64,000 nt of DNA from SIG440 sp045587485 (GCA_045587485.1 JAZNCI010000044.1:1-64000); one strand, 5' to 3'; numbered from the stretch's first letter, positions 8,230 to 16,614 are shown. Translations and numbers: made by a program. The notes: generated by a model from the letters alone, not told the origin.

Positions 8230-9412
8230 GACCTTTTTTGAAAAATTTAATCTTGAAAAACCTGCAGATTGCTTTCATAACGCATTTTACGAAGCTGAAA
8301 AAGAGTATGAGACTTCAGGCGTATTCTTCCTTGAAGATGATTTTATCGAAAGTGTGAATTCTGTTTGCAATTGTTTTTCAAATTTCTGCGTTCATTTGAA
8401 GGAAGCTGCAGCATTGGCACGAAAAAACCCTCAGCTTGCCCTTTATGCCTTGTTTGTATATAAGGCTATGCTCGACAGAGAGAATTTCAAAAAGCATCTT
8501 GCGGAATTTATTTTTCCCACCGGAAGCACCAAAGACTATGACTTTCTTCCCCTGCTTATTATGTTGCCTTCAATCCCCGAGCTTTACAAAAGTCTGAAGG
8601 CTCATAATGTCCCCGAGGATATTATAATAGCAACATTGCATCAGTATGAGGATTGTATTTATCTTTTCGAAGAAAGATTTGACAGACCCGGATTTGACAA
8701 ACGTTATTTTGACCATATGCAGCTTTATGTTGATGCACAGGTTTTAAACATAGACCGACTGCGTTTTCAGATGATTGAGAGTCTTGAAAACCCAATTATT
8801 GTCCTTGAAAACAAGAAAAAAGAATTAGCCGTTTTGTTTAACGGCGAAAACATAAACAGTCAGGGTATGATAAAAGGTACTCCCCCGACAAAAGAAAGCG
8901 ATAGTTGTTTTTATGCCAAGGTTGAAGAAACAGCTGACAGCTTTATAGGACACAGAGCAACAGCCGATGGTCTTGTTTCAAAAACTGCCGAAATTTTTTC
9001 AAAAGCCGAGTGGAAGGTGGTTTTAAAGCAGGGCGAATGTGTGGTTGGAGTACACATCCCAAAAAACGGCGCGTTGACCCAAGAAGCCTGCGAGGCAAGC
9101 TACGCGCGGGCAAGAGAGGTTTTTAAAAACTGCTATCCTGACTTTAATTTTAAAGCCTTCCATTGTCACACCTGGTTGTTTGACCCGCAACTGAAAGATT
9201 TTTTACCGCCCGAGTCGAAAATTCTGGCATTTCAGAAAAAATACACCCTGTTCCCCGGCGAAACAGACGGCACAGATGTATTCAATTTTGTATTTAAGCT
9301 CCGGTTTAAAGAATATGCTGATATGCCCGAGGACACAAGCCTTCAACGTGCAATAAAGAAACACTATCTTGAGGGAAAATATATATACGAGGTCGACGGA
9401 ATATTCCTTTAA
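8219..9412 (+). CDS. Acyltransferase-domain protein (NAT_N/GNAT_C type)
   Basis: 397 residues from the ATG at 8219, which has GGGGGA 9 nt upstream; the in-frame ATG at 8210 is too close to that site. It overlaps the M20 gene by 11 bp. The C-terminal third (VHIPKNGALTQEACEASYA..., FHCHTWLFDPQL, SKILAFQKKY) matches the conserved C-terminal domain of clostridial acyltransferase-domain proteins that pair an all-helical N-terminal region with a GNAT-like fold. Function is not established. It forms a small operon with araC and the M20 hydrolase. Confidence 0.7.
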   Translation: MEIKTFFEKFNLEKPADCFHNAFYEAEKEYETSGVFFLEDDFIESVNSVCNCFSNFCVHLKEAAALARKNPQLALYALFVYKAMLDRENFKKHLAEFIFPTGSTKDYDFLPLLIMLPSIPELYKSLKAHNVPEDIIIATLHQYEDCIYLFEERFDRPGFDKRYFDHMQLYVDAQVLNIDRLRFQMIESLENPIIVLENKKKELAVLFNGENINSQGMIKGTPPTKESDSCFYAKVEETADSFIGHRATADGLVSKTAEIFSKAEWKVVLKQGECVVGVHIPKNGALTQEACEASYARAREVFKNCYPDFNFKAFHCHTWLFDPQLKDFLPPESKILAFQKKYTLFPGETDGTDVFNFVFKLRFKEYADMPEDTSLQRAIKKHYLEGKYIYEVDGIFL

Positions 9413-9417
9413 TTGTC

Positions 9418-9445
9418 TTGACAATACCCCTTTTTGTGTTAAAAT
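9418..9445 (+). promoter_or_regulatory. Promoter of the rubrerythrin gene
   Basis: TTGACA (9418-9423), 16-bp spacer, TAAAAT (9440-9445), about 40 bp upstream of the start codon. Confidence 0.7.
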
Positions 9446-9486
9446 ATATATATCATATTTTGTAAAATTACAAGGAGGTTTTATTT

Positions 9487-10029
9487 ATGGCTAAAAACAT
9501 TTACGCCGGAACAAAAACAGAGCAAAATCTTTGGGCAGCCTTTGCAGGTGAATCTCAGGCAAGAAACAAATATACATATTTTGCATCTGTTGCAAAAAAA
9601 GCAGGATATGAACAAATTGCAGAGCTCTTCCTTAAAACCGCTGAAAACGAAAAGGAACACGCAAAGCTTTGGTTTAAGCACCTTGGTGAGCTTGGTGACA
9701 CCGCTGAAAATCTTCTTCACGCAGCAGAAGGCGAAAACTATGAGTGGACAGATATGTACGCTCAGATGGCAAAGGATGCCGAAGAAGAAGGCTTTTCAGC
9801 CCTTGCCGCACAGTTCCGTGCTGTTGCCGCAATTGAAAAGACCCACGAGGAAAGATACCGTGCTCTTCTCCACAACGTAGAGGCAAAGGAAGTATTCGAA
9901 AAGAGCGGAGTTCAAATTTGGGAATGCCGAAACTGCGGTCACATTGCAGTTGGCACTGCCGCTCCTGAAGTTTGCCCCACCTGCTTCCATCCTCAGGCTT
10001 ATTTTGAAATTAAAAAAGATAATTATTAA
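9487..10029 (+). CDS. rbr: Rubrerythrin
   Basis: 180 residues. The N-terminal ferritin-like four-helix domain carries the diiron ligands: E in AFAGESQARNKY (about 22), E/H in ENEKEHAK (about 54-57), and E/H in AIEKTHEERY (about 118-121). The C-terminal rubredoxin-like domain has CRNCG and CPTC for the FeS4 site. It reduces hydrogen peroxide in the cytoplasm of anaerobes using electrons from NADH via rubredoxin-type partners. AAGGAGG stands before the ATG. It is monocistronic with its own promoter and terminator. Confidence 0.96.
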   Translation: MAKNIYAGTKTEQNLWAAFAGESQARNKYTYFASVAKKAGYEQIAELFLKTAENEKEHAKLWFKHLGELGDTAENLLHAAEGENYEWTDMYAQMAKDAEEEGFSALAAQFRAVAAIEKTHEERYRALLHNVEAKEVFEKSGVQIWECRNCGHIAVGTAAPEVCPTCFHPQAYFEIKKDNY

Positions 10030-10046
10030 TTTAACATTCAACATAC

Positions 10047-10077
10047 ATCCCGTCCATCTGTAAAAGATGGGCGGGAT
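10047..10077 (+). terminator. Terminator of rbr, possibly bidirectional
   Basis: 13-bp stem ATCCCG-T-CCATCT/AGATGG-G-CGGGAT (one G-U pair) with a 5-nt loop, then a U-rich TATTTTAT. It sits between convergent genes and touches the stop of the minus-strand gene. Confidence 0.75.
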
Positions 10078-11414
10078 TATTTTATCAGCACTATCTCCAC
10101 CTCTCTGTTTCCCGTCAATGTGCGGACGATACCTGTTGCACCCCAGTCTGATGCAACCATGCTTTTTATATGGTCACCAAACGGTGCAGATTGGGGATAA
10201 TAGTCTGGCGAATTTACTTTACAGATGACTCTTTCTGCATCAAACGGCACACTTGCTGCAATTTGTTTCGCCAGTCTAAGGTCTGCGGCTGAAGTATTAT
10301 TATAATCTGTCATTTCTGCAAGCGAGGCAACCGAAAATACAACAATCAACACTGCTCCCACCAACGGAGCAAGGCGTCGGAATATTCGCATGATTAAACC
10401 GTCTGCAACAAGCGAAATGCCCAAAAGCGCAGGGACAATATTGCGAAAGTTAAAGTTTGCCCCACGACTTAGCAAAAACGGAAAAAAAGAAACAATTATC
10501 AACAACACACCTATAACCGCCCCTTTGGGCAATTGTTGCAAGGTGTTCCTCTTTGATGCCCCAAAAAACAAATATGCCAGCATCAGCAAAATAACCAGCC
10601 AAAGCCAAAGTCCCTGATTTGCTATAATTTTCATTCCCCTTACAAAGCCAGTTTCCACAAGCTTAATTGACAATCGAAAAATTGTACAAAGCTGCAAAAA
10701 CATTCCTGATGCCTGTTCACCAAAGTTCTCAGCCGAAACTAATGCAAGTCTCTCTGCATTGTCGCCCGACCTCCCCAGGACAAGATAAAACAGGGCCAGA
10801 ATAATTGCCGTCACAACAGGAAAAACAATTTTTTTATGCTGTCGTGACAAAACACAGATTATTATACCAAGTGCTGTCGATAAAACAGCGGTTTGCTCAT
10901 AAAACCAGACAGAAAGAAATTGCAAAACAGCAAAAGATATGCCTCTTTTATTTGCCAGCTCATATACCGACCAAGCAATCAAAAACATAGAAACCACAAT
11001 TCTTGTTGAGGCTGACAGCCAGTATGTTCCTTCACTGTTTACAGGAATCAGCAGATACACCACCAGAAACAACGGCGAGGGATGCAGATTTATCATATCA
11101 AGTGTCTTGAAAAACAACACCCCGGAAGCTCCATGCAAAGCACAAATAATAATTTGAGCGATGCCAAGATTTTCTGCAAAAAACCCCCAAAAAAACCGGT
11201 CAAAAAGCCCTGCCAACGGGCGAGAAAAAAGCACCCCCGGTCCACCCAGAAGGATGCTTTGCCAAGGATTATCAAAGGTGGGATAATAGAAATACTGAAC
11301 ATAATCATCAAGATACGGAATGTATTTAAATGAATACGCAGAAAATCGGAACATCGAAAGAAATACCGACAGACACAGAATAAATAAAACAGGCGGCGGT
11401 GATGTTTTTTGCAT
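10077..11414 (-). CDS. Polytopic membrane protein, GT-C glycosyltransferase-like
   Basis: 445 residues with about 10-12 hydrophobic segments. The first extracytoplasmic loop holds YLDDY (about residues 34-38), the position where GT-C enzymes that use lipid-phosphate sugars carry their catalytic acidic pair. The C-terminus is soluble (about 385-445). No precise family is recognised. It starts immediately after a GT2 gene (1 bp gap), a pairing typical of polyprenyl-phosphate-sugar synthesis followed by transfer outside the membrane. It probably glycosylates a surface polymer or protein. Confidence 0.65.
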   Translation of the reverse strand: MQKTSPPPVLFILCLSVFLSMFRFSAYSFKYIPYLDDYVQYFYYPTFDNPWQSILLGGPGVLFSRPLAGLFDRFFWGFFAENLGIAQIIICALHGASGVLFFKTLDMINLHPSPLFLVVYLLIPVNSEGTYWLSASTRIVVSMFLIAWSVYELANKRGISFAVLQFLSVWFYEQTAVLSTALGIIICVLSRQHKKIVFPVVTAIILALFYLVLGRSGDNAERLALVSAENFGEQASGMFLQLCTIFRLSIKLVETGFVRGMKIIANQGLWLWLVILLMLAYLFFGASKRNTLQQLPKGAVIGVLLIIVSFFPFLLSRGANFNFRNIVPALLGISLVADGLIMRIFRRLAPLVGAVLIVVFSVASLAEMTDYNNTSAADLRLAKQIAASVPFDAERVICKVNSPDYYPQSAPFGDHIKSMVASDWGATGIVRTLTGNREVEIVLIK

Positions 11415-11415
11415 G

Positions 11416-12096
11416 TCAGCCCCTCCTTCTTTTAAGAATAAAAATATCCTTAATCAAACGAAAAGAGTCTAAAAAACGCGCCCTTGACTCTACCCGATGG
11501 ACAAAACTGACGGGCAGCTCTGCAAAACGCAGGCCGTCAAGCTGTGCCAAATAGAGAATTTCCATATCAAAGCCAAAATCACATATACGCGATTTAGAAA
11601 ACAGCGCCCGTGCAGTCTGTTTTGTAAACGACTTAAAGCCACATTGTGGGTCAGAAAGCCCAATGTGCAGTGTACGGCAAATTATCTCTTTCAGAAAATT
11701 AGAACCCAGATACCTGAAAAAAGGATAATCTTTATATCTGCTGCAACGTGCCCCCACAACTCCGCACAACTCAGGATTTTCAAACAAGCTGAGTGCCCGA
11801 GGGATGTTTTCAGGGGAATACGAAAGGTCTGCATCGGTAAAAAAAATATAATCTCCTGTGGCACGCAAAATGCCCCGTTTCACCGCATAACCCTTTCCAC
11901 GGTTGGGTGAATAGCTTACCAAAACCACATCCTTGAAACGACTGACAATATCCGCTGTACTGTCACGGCTTCCGTCATTTACCACAATCAACTCACAGGT
12001 CAAAGACAGTCCCTTAAAAAACTCAAGACAGCTTTTTATTGTATTTTCAATAATATCCTGCTCATTATAGGCGGGTATAATTAAAGATATTCTCAT
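11416..12096 (-). CDS. Family 2 glycosyltransferase, polyprenyl-phosphate sugar synthase-like
   Basis: 226 residues from the ATG at 12096 (a TTG one codon upstream is also possible). GT-A fold: LIIPAYNEQ (about 5-13), VVNDGSRDST (about 41-50), FTDADLSY (DxD-type, about 90-97) and the acceptor motif DPQCGFKSF (about 148-156) typical of dolichyl/undecaprenyl-phosphate glucosyl- or mannosyltransferases. It lacks the C-terminal membrane helices of GtrB-type enzymes. The product would be used by the adjoining GT-C-like protein. Confidence 0.88.
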   Translation of the reverse strand: MRISLIIPAYNEQDIIENTIKSCLEFFKGLSLTCELIVVNDGSRDSTADIVSRFKDVVLVSYSPNRGKGYAVKRGILRATGDYIFFTDADLSYSPENIPRALSLFENPELCGVVGARCSRYKDYPFFRYLGSNFLKEIICRTLHIGLSDPQCGFKSFTKQTARALFSKSRICDFGFDMEILYLAQLDGLRFAELPVSFVHRVESRARFLDSFRLIKDIFILKRRRG

Positions 12097-12147
12097 CAAC
12101 TTTTGTTCTCCGGTGTTTTTCGTTAGTTTGCCGTGTCAACGTAAAAA

Positions 12148-13677
12148 TTATGTATTCAAAAACATTCTGCCCATAAACCAGACTATATCCTGTCTCATGG
12201 TTTTATAAAGGCATGAGCTGTAAAGAATGTACACCGATACAGTAAATACCATTGCCGTAAGCACCGCATAAACACTTGTGCCTATTGCAAAAAAGGTATA
12301 GAAGGATTGAAGGGTAATCAAACAGGCAGCCGCCGTAAAAAAATGGCTCAACATCCATGCCGAAAGATTAAATTTCATTTCTGCAGAACGCATTACCGCA
12401 CTGAATGTATGATAGGCAGTGAAAATATTGCTGATGATTATAATAAAAAACAGCGCCCTTATTCCCATATACGGAACAATAAGGTAAATTAACACCAGCC
12501 TCAGAACCGAGTCTGAAAGACTGTATACTAAAAGTGCACTCTGCCTTCCCAGACCATTTAGAATTCCACAGGAAACCGAGTCTGAAAACATTATCGGCGA
12601 TAAAAGCGCAATTATTCGCACTGACCGCGCTATACGGGGTGCAGAATACACCCAACTTGAAAGCTCGTTGGCAAACGCAACAAAAACCGTACACACCAAA
12701 AAACCGCCAAAGAGCGCAAATCTGTAAATCCGGGCAATCAGGGTTTTAAGGCGCGTTTTATTTCTCATTCCCTGAGCCCTTGATATTTCAGGAACAAGCA
12801 ACGTGAAAAAAGACGAAAGCAATGTCAAAGGAAAGACAATAAGCGGCATAACCATCCCTTTTATAATGCCATATTCGCTGAGTGCAAGGCTTTGATCAAG
12901 TCCCGATTTCCGCAAGCCCGAAAGAATAAGAACATCCTCCTGCATACGCAAAAACGAGCTTGTCAGGGATGACGTCATTGCAGGCAAAGCAACACGCACA
13001 AGCACAGGCAACGGATTTTGGACACCACAGGGATGACTATTCATAATATTTGACCTTATATAAAACGCCGCCAGATACAGACAGGATGAAAATTCGCCTA
13101 TTGAGATGCCAAGAAACACCGCCTCGCAGCCGCATTCAACACCTCTGGGCAGCCACAAATTCAGCAGATATGTTATGGTAATTATTTTCACCGCCTGCTC
13201 TAAAAATTCCGAGGATGCCGGAATAACAACCTTTCTTGATGCATAGAAATAGCCTTTTATGCAATATGAAATGCTCATAAACAAAATGCTTGGTGCAAGA
13301 AGAATAATACTTTTTTGTATCCGCGGCTCTTTCAGGAATACTATGGCAATTTGCGATGAAAAAAGATATACCCCCGCAATCATCGCAGAGCTGAGCACAA
13401 AAACCGATACAAGCGCTGCCAACATAGTGCGTTTTATCCCGCCATAGTCTTTTTGAGCATATTGCCCTGATACAGTTTTTGAAACAGCAACCCCCAAACC
13501 GCCCGTAGCAACAGTGAGAATTAATCCGTGAAAAGAAAAAACCAGTGAAAAAAGCCCCATTCCCTCGCTACCCAGACGTGTTGAATAGTAGGCACGAAAG
13601 AGAAATTCCACGGTTTTTGCAAGAATTCCGGAAATCATCAGACCGGCGGCACTGCGAAGAATATTTTGCTTAGACAA
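12148..13677 (-). CDS. Polysaccharide/lipid flippase, SpoVB/MVF type
   Basis: 509 residues and about 14 membrane segments, of the MATE/MOP lipid-flippase family; the opening (SKQNILRSAAGLMISGILAKTV) and overall length fit stage V sporulation protein B relatives. The family alignment supports a TTG start at 13677, with GAGGTGG 7 nt upstream; starting farther upstream would add 19 residues encoded by a hairpin. That ribosome site lies inside a long terminator-like stem. The glycosyltransferase neighbours suggest that it exports a surface glycan intermediate; SpoVB proper is the other option. Confidence 0.8.
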   Translation of the reverse strand: MSKQNILRSAAGLMISGILAKTVEFLFRAYYSTRLGSEGMGLFSLVFSFHGLILTVATGGLGVAVSKTVSGQYAQKDYGGIKRTMLAALVSVFVLSSAMIAGVYLFSSQIAIVFLKEPRIQKSIILLAPSILFMSISYCIKGYFYASRKVVIPASSEFLEQAVKIITITYLLNLWLPRGVECGCEAVFLGISIGEFSSCLYLAAFYIRSNIMNSHPCGVQNPLPVLVRVALPAMTSSLTSSFLRMQEDVLILSGLRKSGLDQSLALSEYGIIKGMVMPLIVFPLTLLSSFFTLLVPEISRAQGMRNKTRLKTLIARIYRFALFGGFLVCTVFVAFANELSSWVYSAPRIARSVRIIALLSPIMFSDSVSCGILNGLGRQSALLVYSLSDSVLRLVLIYLIVPYMGIRALFFIIIISNIFTAYHTFSAVMRSAEMKFNLSAWMLSHFFTAAACLITLQSFYTFFAIGTSVYAVLTAMVFTVSVYILYSSCLYKTMRQDIVWFMGRMFLNT

Positions 13678-13682
13678 AAAAA

Positions 13683-13723
13683 CCACCTCTTTGATATATA
13701 TCATATATATCGCAAAGAGGTGG
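13683..13723 (-). terminator. Terminator-like hairpin that contains the flippase ribosome site
   Basis: Perfect 11-bp stem CCACCTCTTTG/CAAAGAGGTGG, extended by a self-complementary GATATATA/TATATATC loop region. On the minus strand it is followed by seven U residues (13682-13676) running into the TTG start. It can end transcripts from the upstream kinase-like gene. The descending arm contains the GAGGTGG ribosome site of the flippase gene. Confidence 0.8.
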
Positions 13724-13739
13724 AAATTATTCACATTAA

Positions 13740-14369
13740 TCAGTCTTTAAAAGAGGCTTCACGCATCGCAATATAATTCATCAAAATCTTCACACATTCT
13801 TCCTGAGTCAAATCTCCTGTGTTAAGGCACAAGTCATAATTTTTAACATCTCCCCAGGTTTTATTGGTGTAGAAGTTATAATAATTTGCCCGACGCTTAT
13901 CAGCCTTATTAACTGCAGAAAGCGCCTCCTTCTCGGTCATGCCGTCTCGATTCATAAGATTTTTGATACGATGCTCTACATCGGCGCAAAGGAACAAACT
14001 TATAATGTGCGGATGATCTCGCAGAATATAGTCAGCGCACCGTCCTACAATAACGCAAGGGCCTTCGTCTGCAATAGCCCTGATAACATCTGCCTGAATT
14101 TTAAAAACATTGTCACCATTGAGCATATCGTTATATTGATAATAAAGCCCCTTGGTTGAATGAACACCCATAACCAGTGAATAAAGCAGGCTGTGAGTAG
14201 GTTTTTCTTCAATACCATCAAAAAGATGCTCGCTGAGACCACTGTCTTTTGCTGTACGCGCAATCAGTGCTTTATCATAGAATGGAATCCCAAGCTGTTC
14301 GGCAAGAGCTTTTCCAATCAGCTTTCCGTTTGAACCAAGCTGTCTTCCTAAAGTAATAATAGATTTCAT
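13740..14369 (-). CDS. Cytidylate kinase-like family protein
   Basis: 209 residues. The N-terminus ITLGRQLGSNGKLIGKALAEQLGIPFYDK has the P-loop-like GRQxGSxGxxIGxxLA pattern of the cytidylate-kinase-like family (PF13189). A later GPCVIVGRCADYIL motif (about residue 105) and an Arg-rich LID region (RDGMTEKEALSAVNKADKRRANYY) complete the nucleotide-kinase pattern. Cytosolic. The phosphate acceptor of this family is not settled. It lies just upstream of the flippase gene but is separated from it by a terminator-like hairpin. Confidence 0.85.
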   Translation of the reverse strand: MKSIITLGRQLGSNGKLIGKALAEQLGIPFYDKALIARTAKDSGLSEHLFDGIEEKPTHSLLYSLVMGVHSTKGLYYQYNDMLNGDNVFKIQADVIRAIADEGPCVIVGRCADYILRDHPHIISLFLCADVEHRIKNLMNRDGMTEKEALSAVNKADKRRANYYNFYTNKTWGDVKNYDLCLNTGDLTQEECVKILMNYIAMREASFKD

Positions 14370-14393
14370 AGAGTAATACCCTGCCTTTCTTTA

Positions 14394-14428
14394 TATAATG
14401 AATGATGAATAATTAATAATGAATAATT
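14394..14428. repeat. AATGAATGATGAAT-type intergenic repeat
   Basis: Runs of the TGAATAAT/AATGAATGATGAA type, with near copies in both orientations around 23008-23110. Probably part of a dispersed non-coding repeat family. Confidence 0.5.
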
Positions 14429-14434
14429 CCGGTT

Positions 14435-14456
14435 GAAAATCGCCATAGCGATTTTC
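14435..14456 (-). terminator. Terminator downstream of spoIID side / repeat hairpin
   Basis: Perfect 9-bp stem GAAAATCGC/GCGATTTTC with loop cata, between spoIID (stop at 14491, minus strand) and the kinase-like gene. On the plus strand it is followed by TTTC only; on the minus strand by an A/T-rich stretch, so strength is uncertain. Confidence 0.5.
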
Positions 14457-14490
14457 TTTCATCTTCTATAAAATTATTATAGCATAAAAT

Positions 14491-15465
14491 TCACATTTTG
14501 ACAATTTGTATATTTGTATAATAATGTTGAAGAATTTCTGTGTATTTTTTCCCGTTTTTTGCCATTTCGTTAGCTCCTGTCTGGCTCATACCAACCCCGT
14601 GCCCGTAACCCACGACATCAAACGTTACCTCATCGCCCGAAACTGCTATTGAAAAATTTGCAGATTTCAGCTCAAAAATTTTTCGTATTTCCTTACCTGT
14701 AAAGGTTTTTCCGCAAATGGTGATTTTTGCAACACTTCCGCCTTCTGTCCTTTCAGGAGAAGAAATTACGGGAACACTGTCTTTGGGCAGATTATTGCTG
14801 AAATAGGGTTGAATTTTTGAATAAAATTCAGCCAGGTTGAATACTGCCGACGAACGATAATTTTTGCTGTTTTTATCCTCGGGACTTTCCACCGACCGCA
14901 GATACGGCAGGCTTGTACTCCACACATCCTCAGAATTTTCAGTCTTTCCTCCGCTTGTTGCAAAGAAAAACGCCTCAACAACACTATCTTCATACATCAT
15001 ATACTCGCCATAAGTGTTTTTAACAGCCTTCTGAAGTTTTTTCCAATTTTTTTCGCGTTCTTCAAACTTCCATTTAGCATAAGCATCCTGCTGCGACACC
15101 CATCCTTTACAATGATTTGGGTCTGTGCATATTGTGGCTGACGGATGCTGAGGATTTATTGTGTTTATTTTGCTGATAATAAAGCTTCGGGCGGCTACAG
15201 CCTGAGCCTTCAATGCCTCGGGCTCGTATGCCACAGGCATTTCAGCCGCAAGAACACCCACCAGATACTCTTCAAGAGCAACCCTTGATACATCATTGGT
15301 TTTCACATTGAGGCTCGTAATAAATAGTTCATCTCCTTTTTCTTGGGCAATGTTTTCTGATGTCCTTGTCTTTACATTACGGGGAAAACACAGGGCAAGA
15401 ATTACGGGGAAAAAAACAAAAACAGAAAGAAAAAAGATTGTTATATGTTTACAAAAGTTTTTCAT
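14491..15465 (-). CDS. spoIID: Stage II sporulation protein D, lytic transglycosylase
   Basis: 324 residues: one N-terminal membrane segment (about 8-28), then the SpoIID domain. Motifs: LVGVLAAEMP with the catalytic Glu, EALKAQAVAARSF (about 85-97), FFFATSGGKTENSEDVW (about 165-180) and the C-terminal YGHGVGMSQTGANEMA. In the mother cell it cleaves septal peptidoglycan during engulfment together with SpoIIP and SpoIIM. It has its own sigma-E-like promoter. No spoIIIA/spoIIM neighbours are nearby, which is common in Clostridia. Confidence 0.95.
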   Translation of the reverse strand: MKNFCKHITIFFLSVFVFFPVILALCFPRNVKTRTSENIAQEKGDELFITSLNVKTNDVSRVALEEYLVGVLAAEMPVAYEPEALKAQAVAARSFIISKINTINPQHPSATICTDPNHCKGWVSQQDAYAKWKFEEREKNWKKLQKAVKNTYGEYMMYEDSVVEAFFFATSGGKTENSEDVWSTSLPYLRSVESPEDKNSKNYRSSAVFNLAEFYSKIQPYFSNNLPKDSVPVISSPERTEGGSVAKITICGKTFTGKEIRKIFELKSANFSIAVSGDEVTFDVVGYGHGVGMSQTGANEMAKNGKKYTEILQHYYTNIQIVKM

Positions 15466-15496
15466 ATTTATTTTCCTTTGAATAGATTTTCTGTTA

Positions 15497-15525
15497 ATTA
15501 TATGGTGTAGTTATGCAAAATATGA
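15497..15525 (-). promoter_or_regulatory. Sigma-E-like promoter of spoIID
   Basis: On the minus strand: TCATATT (15519-15525), 14-bp spacer, CATATAAT (15497-15504), about 30 bp from the ATG. This is close to the sigma-E consensus (TCATATT - 13/14 bp - CATACAAT), and spoIID is a classic sigma-E gene in Bacillus. Confidence 0.75.
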
Positions 15526-15543
15526 GAAATTTTTCTAAAATAC

Positions 15544-15572
15544 TTGACAACTCTTTAAAATTATAATATAAT
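15544..15572 (+). promoter_or_regulatory. Promoter of the rpsF-ssb-rpsR operon
   Basis: TTGACA (15544-15549), 17-bp spacer, TATAAT (15567-15572): consensus sigma-A promoter as expected for a ribosomal-protein operon. Confidence 0.9.
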
Positions 15573-15593
15573 CTATTGGTTAGTAAATTCCTT

Positions 15594-15614
15594 ACTTTCG
15601 GTATGCCCGAAAGT
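15594..15614 (+). promoter_or_regulatory. Leader hairpin of rpsF, candidate S6:S18 autoregulatory site
   Basis: 8-bp hairpin ACTTTCGG/CCGAAAGT (loop tatgc) between promoter and rpsF. Known S6:S18 binding leaders use a hairpin with a conserved CCG; a CCG is present at the 3' side of the loop. The fit is suggestive, not proven. Confidence 0.4.
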
Positions 15615-15640
15615 CAAAGTCCATAAGGAGGTGAAAAGAA

Positions 15641-15940
15641 ATGGTTGAAATTATTAACAAGTACGAAACATTGTTCGCTCTTGACGTATCTAAGGGTGAA
15701 GAAGAAACAGCAGCATTGGTTGATAAGTTCAAGTCATTGATTGAGGCTAACGGTACAATTGAAAGCGTTGACGAATGGGGACGCAGAAGATTGGCTTATC
15801 CTATCAATGATATGGCTGAAGGCTATTATGTTTTGGTTAACTTCTCTGCAAAAGCCGATTTCCCAGCTGAGCTTGAACGTGTGTTCGGTATCACAGACGG
15901 AGTTCTCAGAAACATTATCATTAAAAAAGACGAGAAATAA
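15641..15940 (+). CDS. rpsF: Ribosomal protein S6
   Basis: 99 residues, full length for bacterial S6, with the conserved NKYETLFALD start and WGRRRLAYPINDMAEGYYVLVNF core. It binds 16S rRNA together with S18 in the platform of the 30S subunit. It is first in the conserved rpsF-ssb-rpsR operon, starting after AGGAGGTG. Confidence 0.97.
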   Translation: MVEIINKYETLFALDVSKGEEETAALVDKFKSLIEANGTIESVDEWGRRRLAYPINDMAEGYYVLVNFSAKADFPAELERVFGITDGVLRNIIIKKDEK

Positions 15941-15977
15941 TTGTGCATTGATTTAGGCACAGAAAGCGAGATTGCTT

Positions 15978-16116
15978 ATGATAAACAAAGCGATTTTGAT
16001 GGGTCACACCGCTGAAAACAATCCGGTGAATTGTTTTCAGGTGGGATTGAGCAACGAGAGTTGCGGCAATGAAAGAAAATCCGCAAGGATTTTAACAATA
16101 ACGACCCAACAAAATC
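15978..16116 (+). promoter_or_regulatory. Branched structured leader upstream of ssb with a copy of the ssb start
   Basis: The 22 bases at 15984-16005 repeat the ssb start region (16142-16163) with one mismatch. An outer stem pairs 15992-16005 with 16103-16116 (13 of 14). Inside it are three hairpins: 16012-16021/16031-16040 (10 bp), 16051-16055/16060-16064 (5 bp) and 16077-16082/16087-16092 (6 bp). The segment 16103-16116 could alternatively pair with ssb codons at 16150-16163 (12 of 14), enclosing the ssb ribosome site. An in-frame ATG at 15978 opens a 54-codon frame that overlaps the ssb start; I regard it as non-coding. Confidence 0.65.
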
Positions 16117-16135
16117 ACGTAGAGGCGGTGAAAAT

Positions 16136-16573
16136 ATGCTGAACAAAGCAATTTTGATGGGTCGACTTACCCGTGACCCTGAACTTAGACACACAGGTTC
16201 AGGCACACCCGTATGCAGTTTTTCAATTGCAATAGATAACGGTTACGGCGAAAACCGTCAGACAGATTTCATCAACTGTGTTGCATGGAACAAAACTGCC
16301 GAATTTGTTGAAAAGTATTTCACAAAGGGCAGAATGATTATTGTTGACGGTCGTATTTCAACCCGCACATGGGAAGGTCAGGATGGAAAGAAAAACTATG
16401 TTACCGAGGTTGTAGCAAATCAGGTTTCTTTTGGTGAATCAAAGAGAAGTGCAGAGGATGGCGGAGCTTTCGCACCTGCACGTGGTGGCTTTGATGTAAA
16501 TATTCCTGAAATGCCCGCAGACACAGATGACGATTTTGTCGTTCTGGAAACTAATGATGATTTGCCGTTTTAA
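16136..16573 (+). CDS. ssb: Single-stranded DNA-binding protein
   Basis: 145 residues. N-terminal OB fold (about 1-105: LNKAILMGRLTRDPELR, FINCVAWNKTAEFVEKYF, GRISTRTWEGQDGKK), then a short acidic linker and the conserved protein-interaction tip ending DDLPF. It coats ssDNA in replication and repair. It lies between rpsF and rpsR as usual, but the 195-bp gap to rpsF is unusually long and holds the structured leader. Confidence 0.97.
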   Translation: MLNKAILMGRLTRDPELRHTGSGTPVCSFSIAIDNGYGENRQTDFINCVAWNKTAEFVEKYFTKGRMIIVDGRISTRTWEGQDGKKNYVTEVVANQVSFGESKRSAEDGGAFAPARGGFDVNIPEMPADTDDDFVVLETNDDLPF

Positions 16574-16614
16574 TGCGGCTAACCTTTAAATTGAAAAGAT
16601 AGGAGGAAAGACCA

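Noticed and set aside
15978..16142. 54-codon ORF beginning like Ssb (MINKAILMG)
   Set aside because: Only nine codons resemble ssb, the rest encodes hairpins, and there is no good ribosome site. Better explained as a duplicated start within a structured leader.
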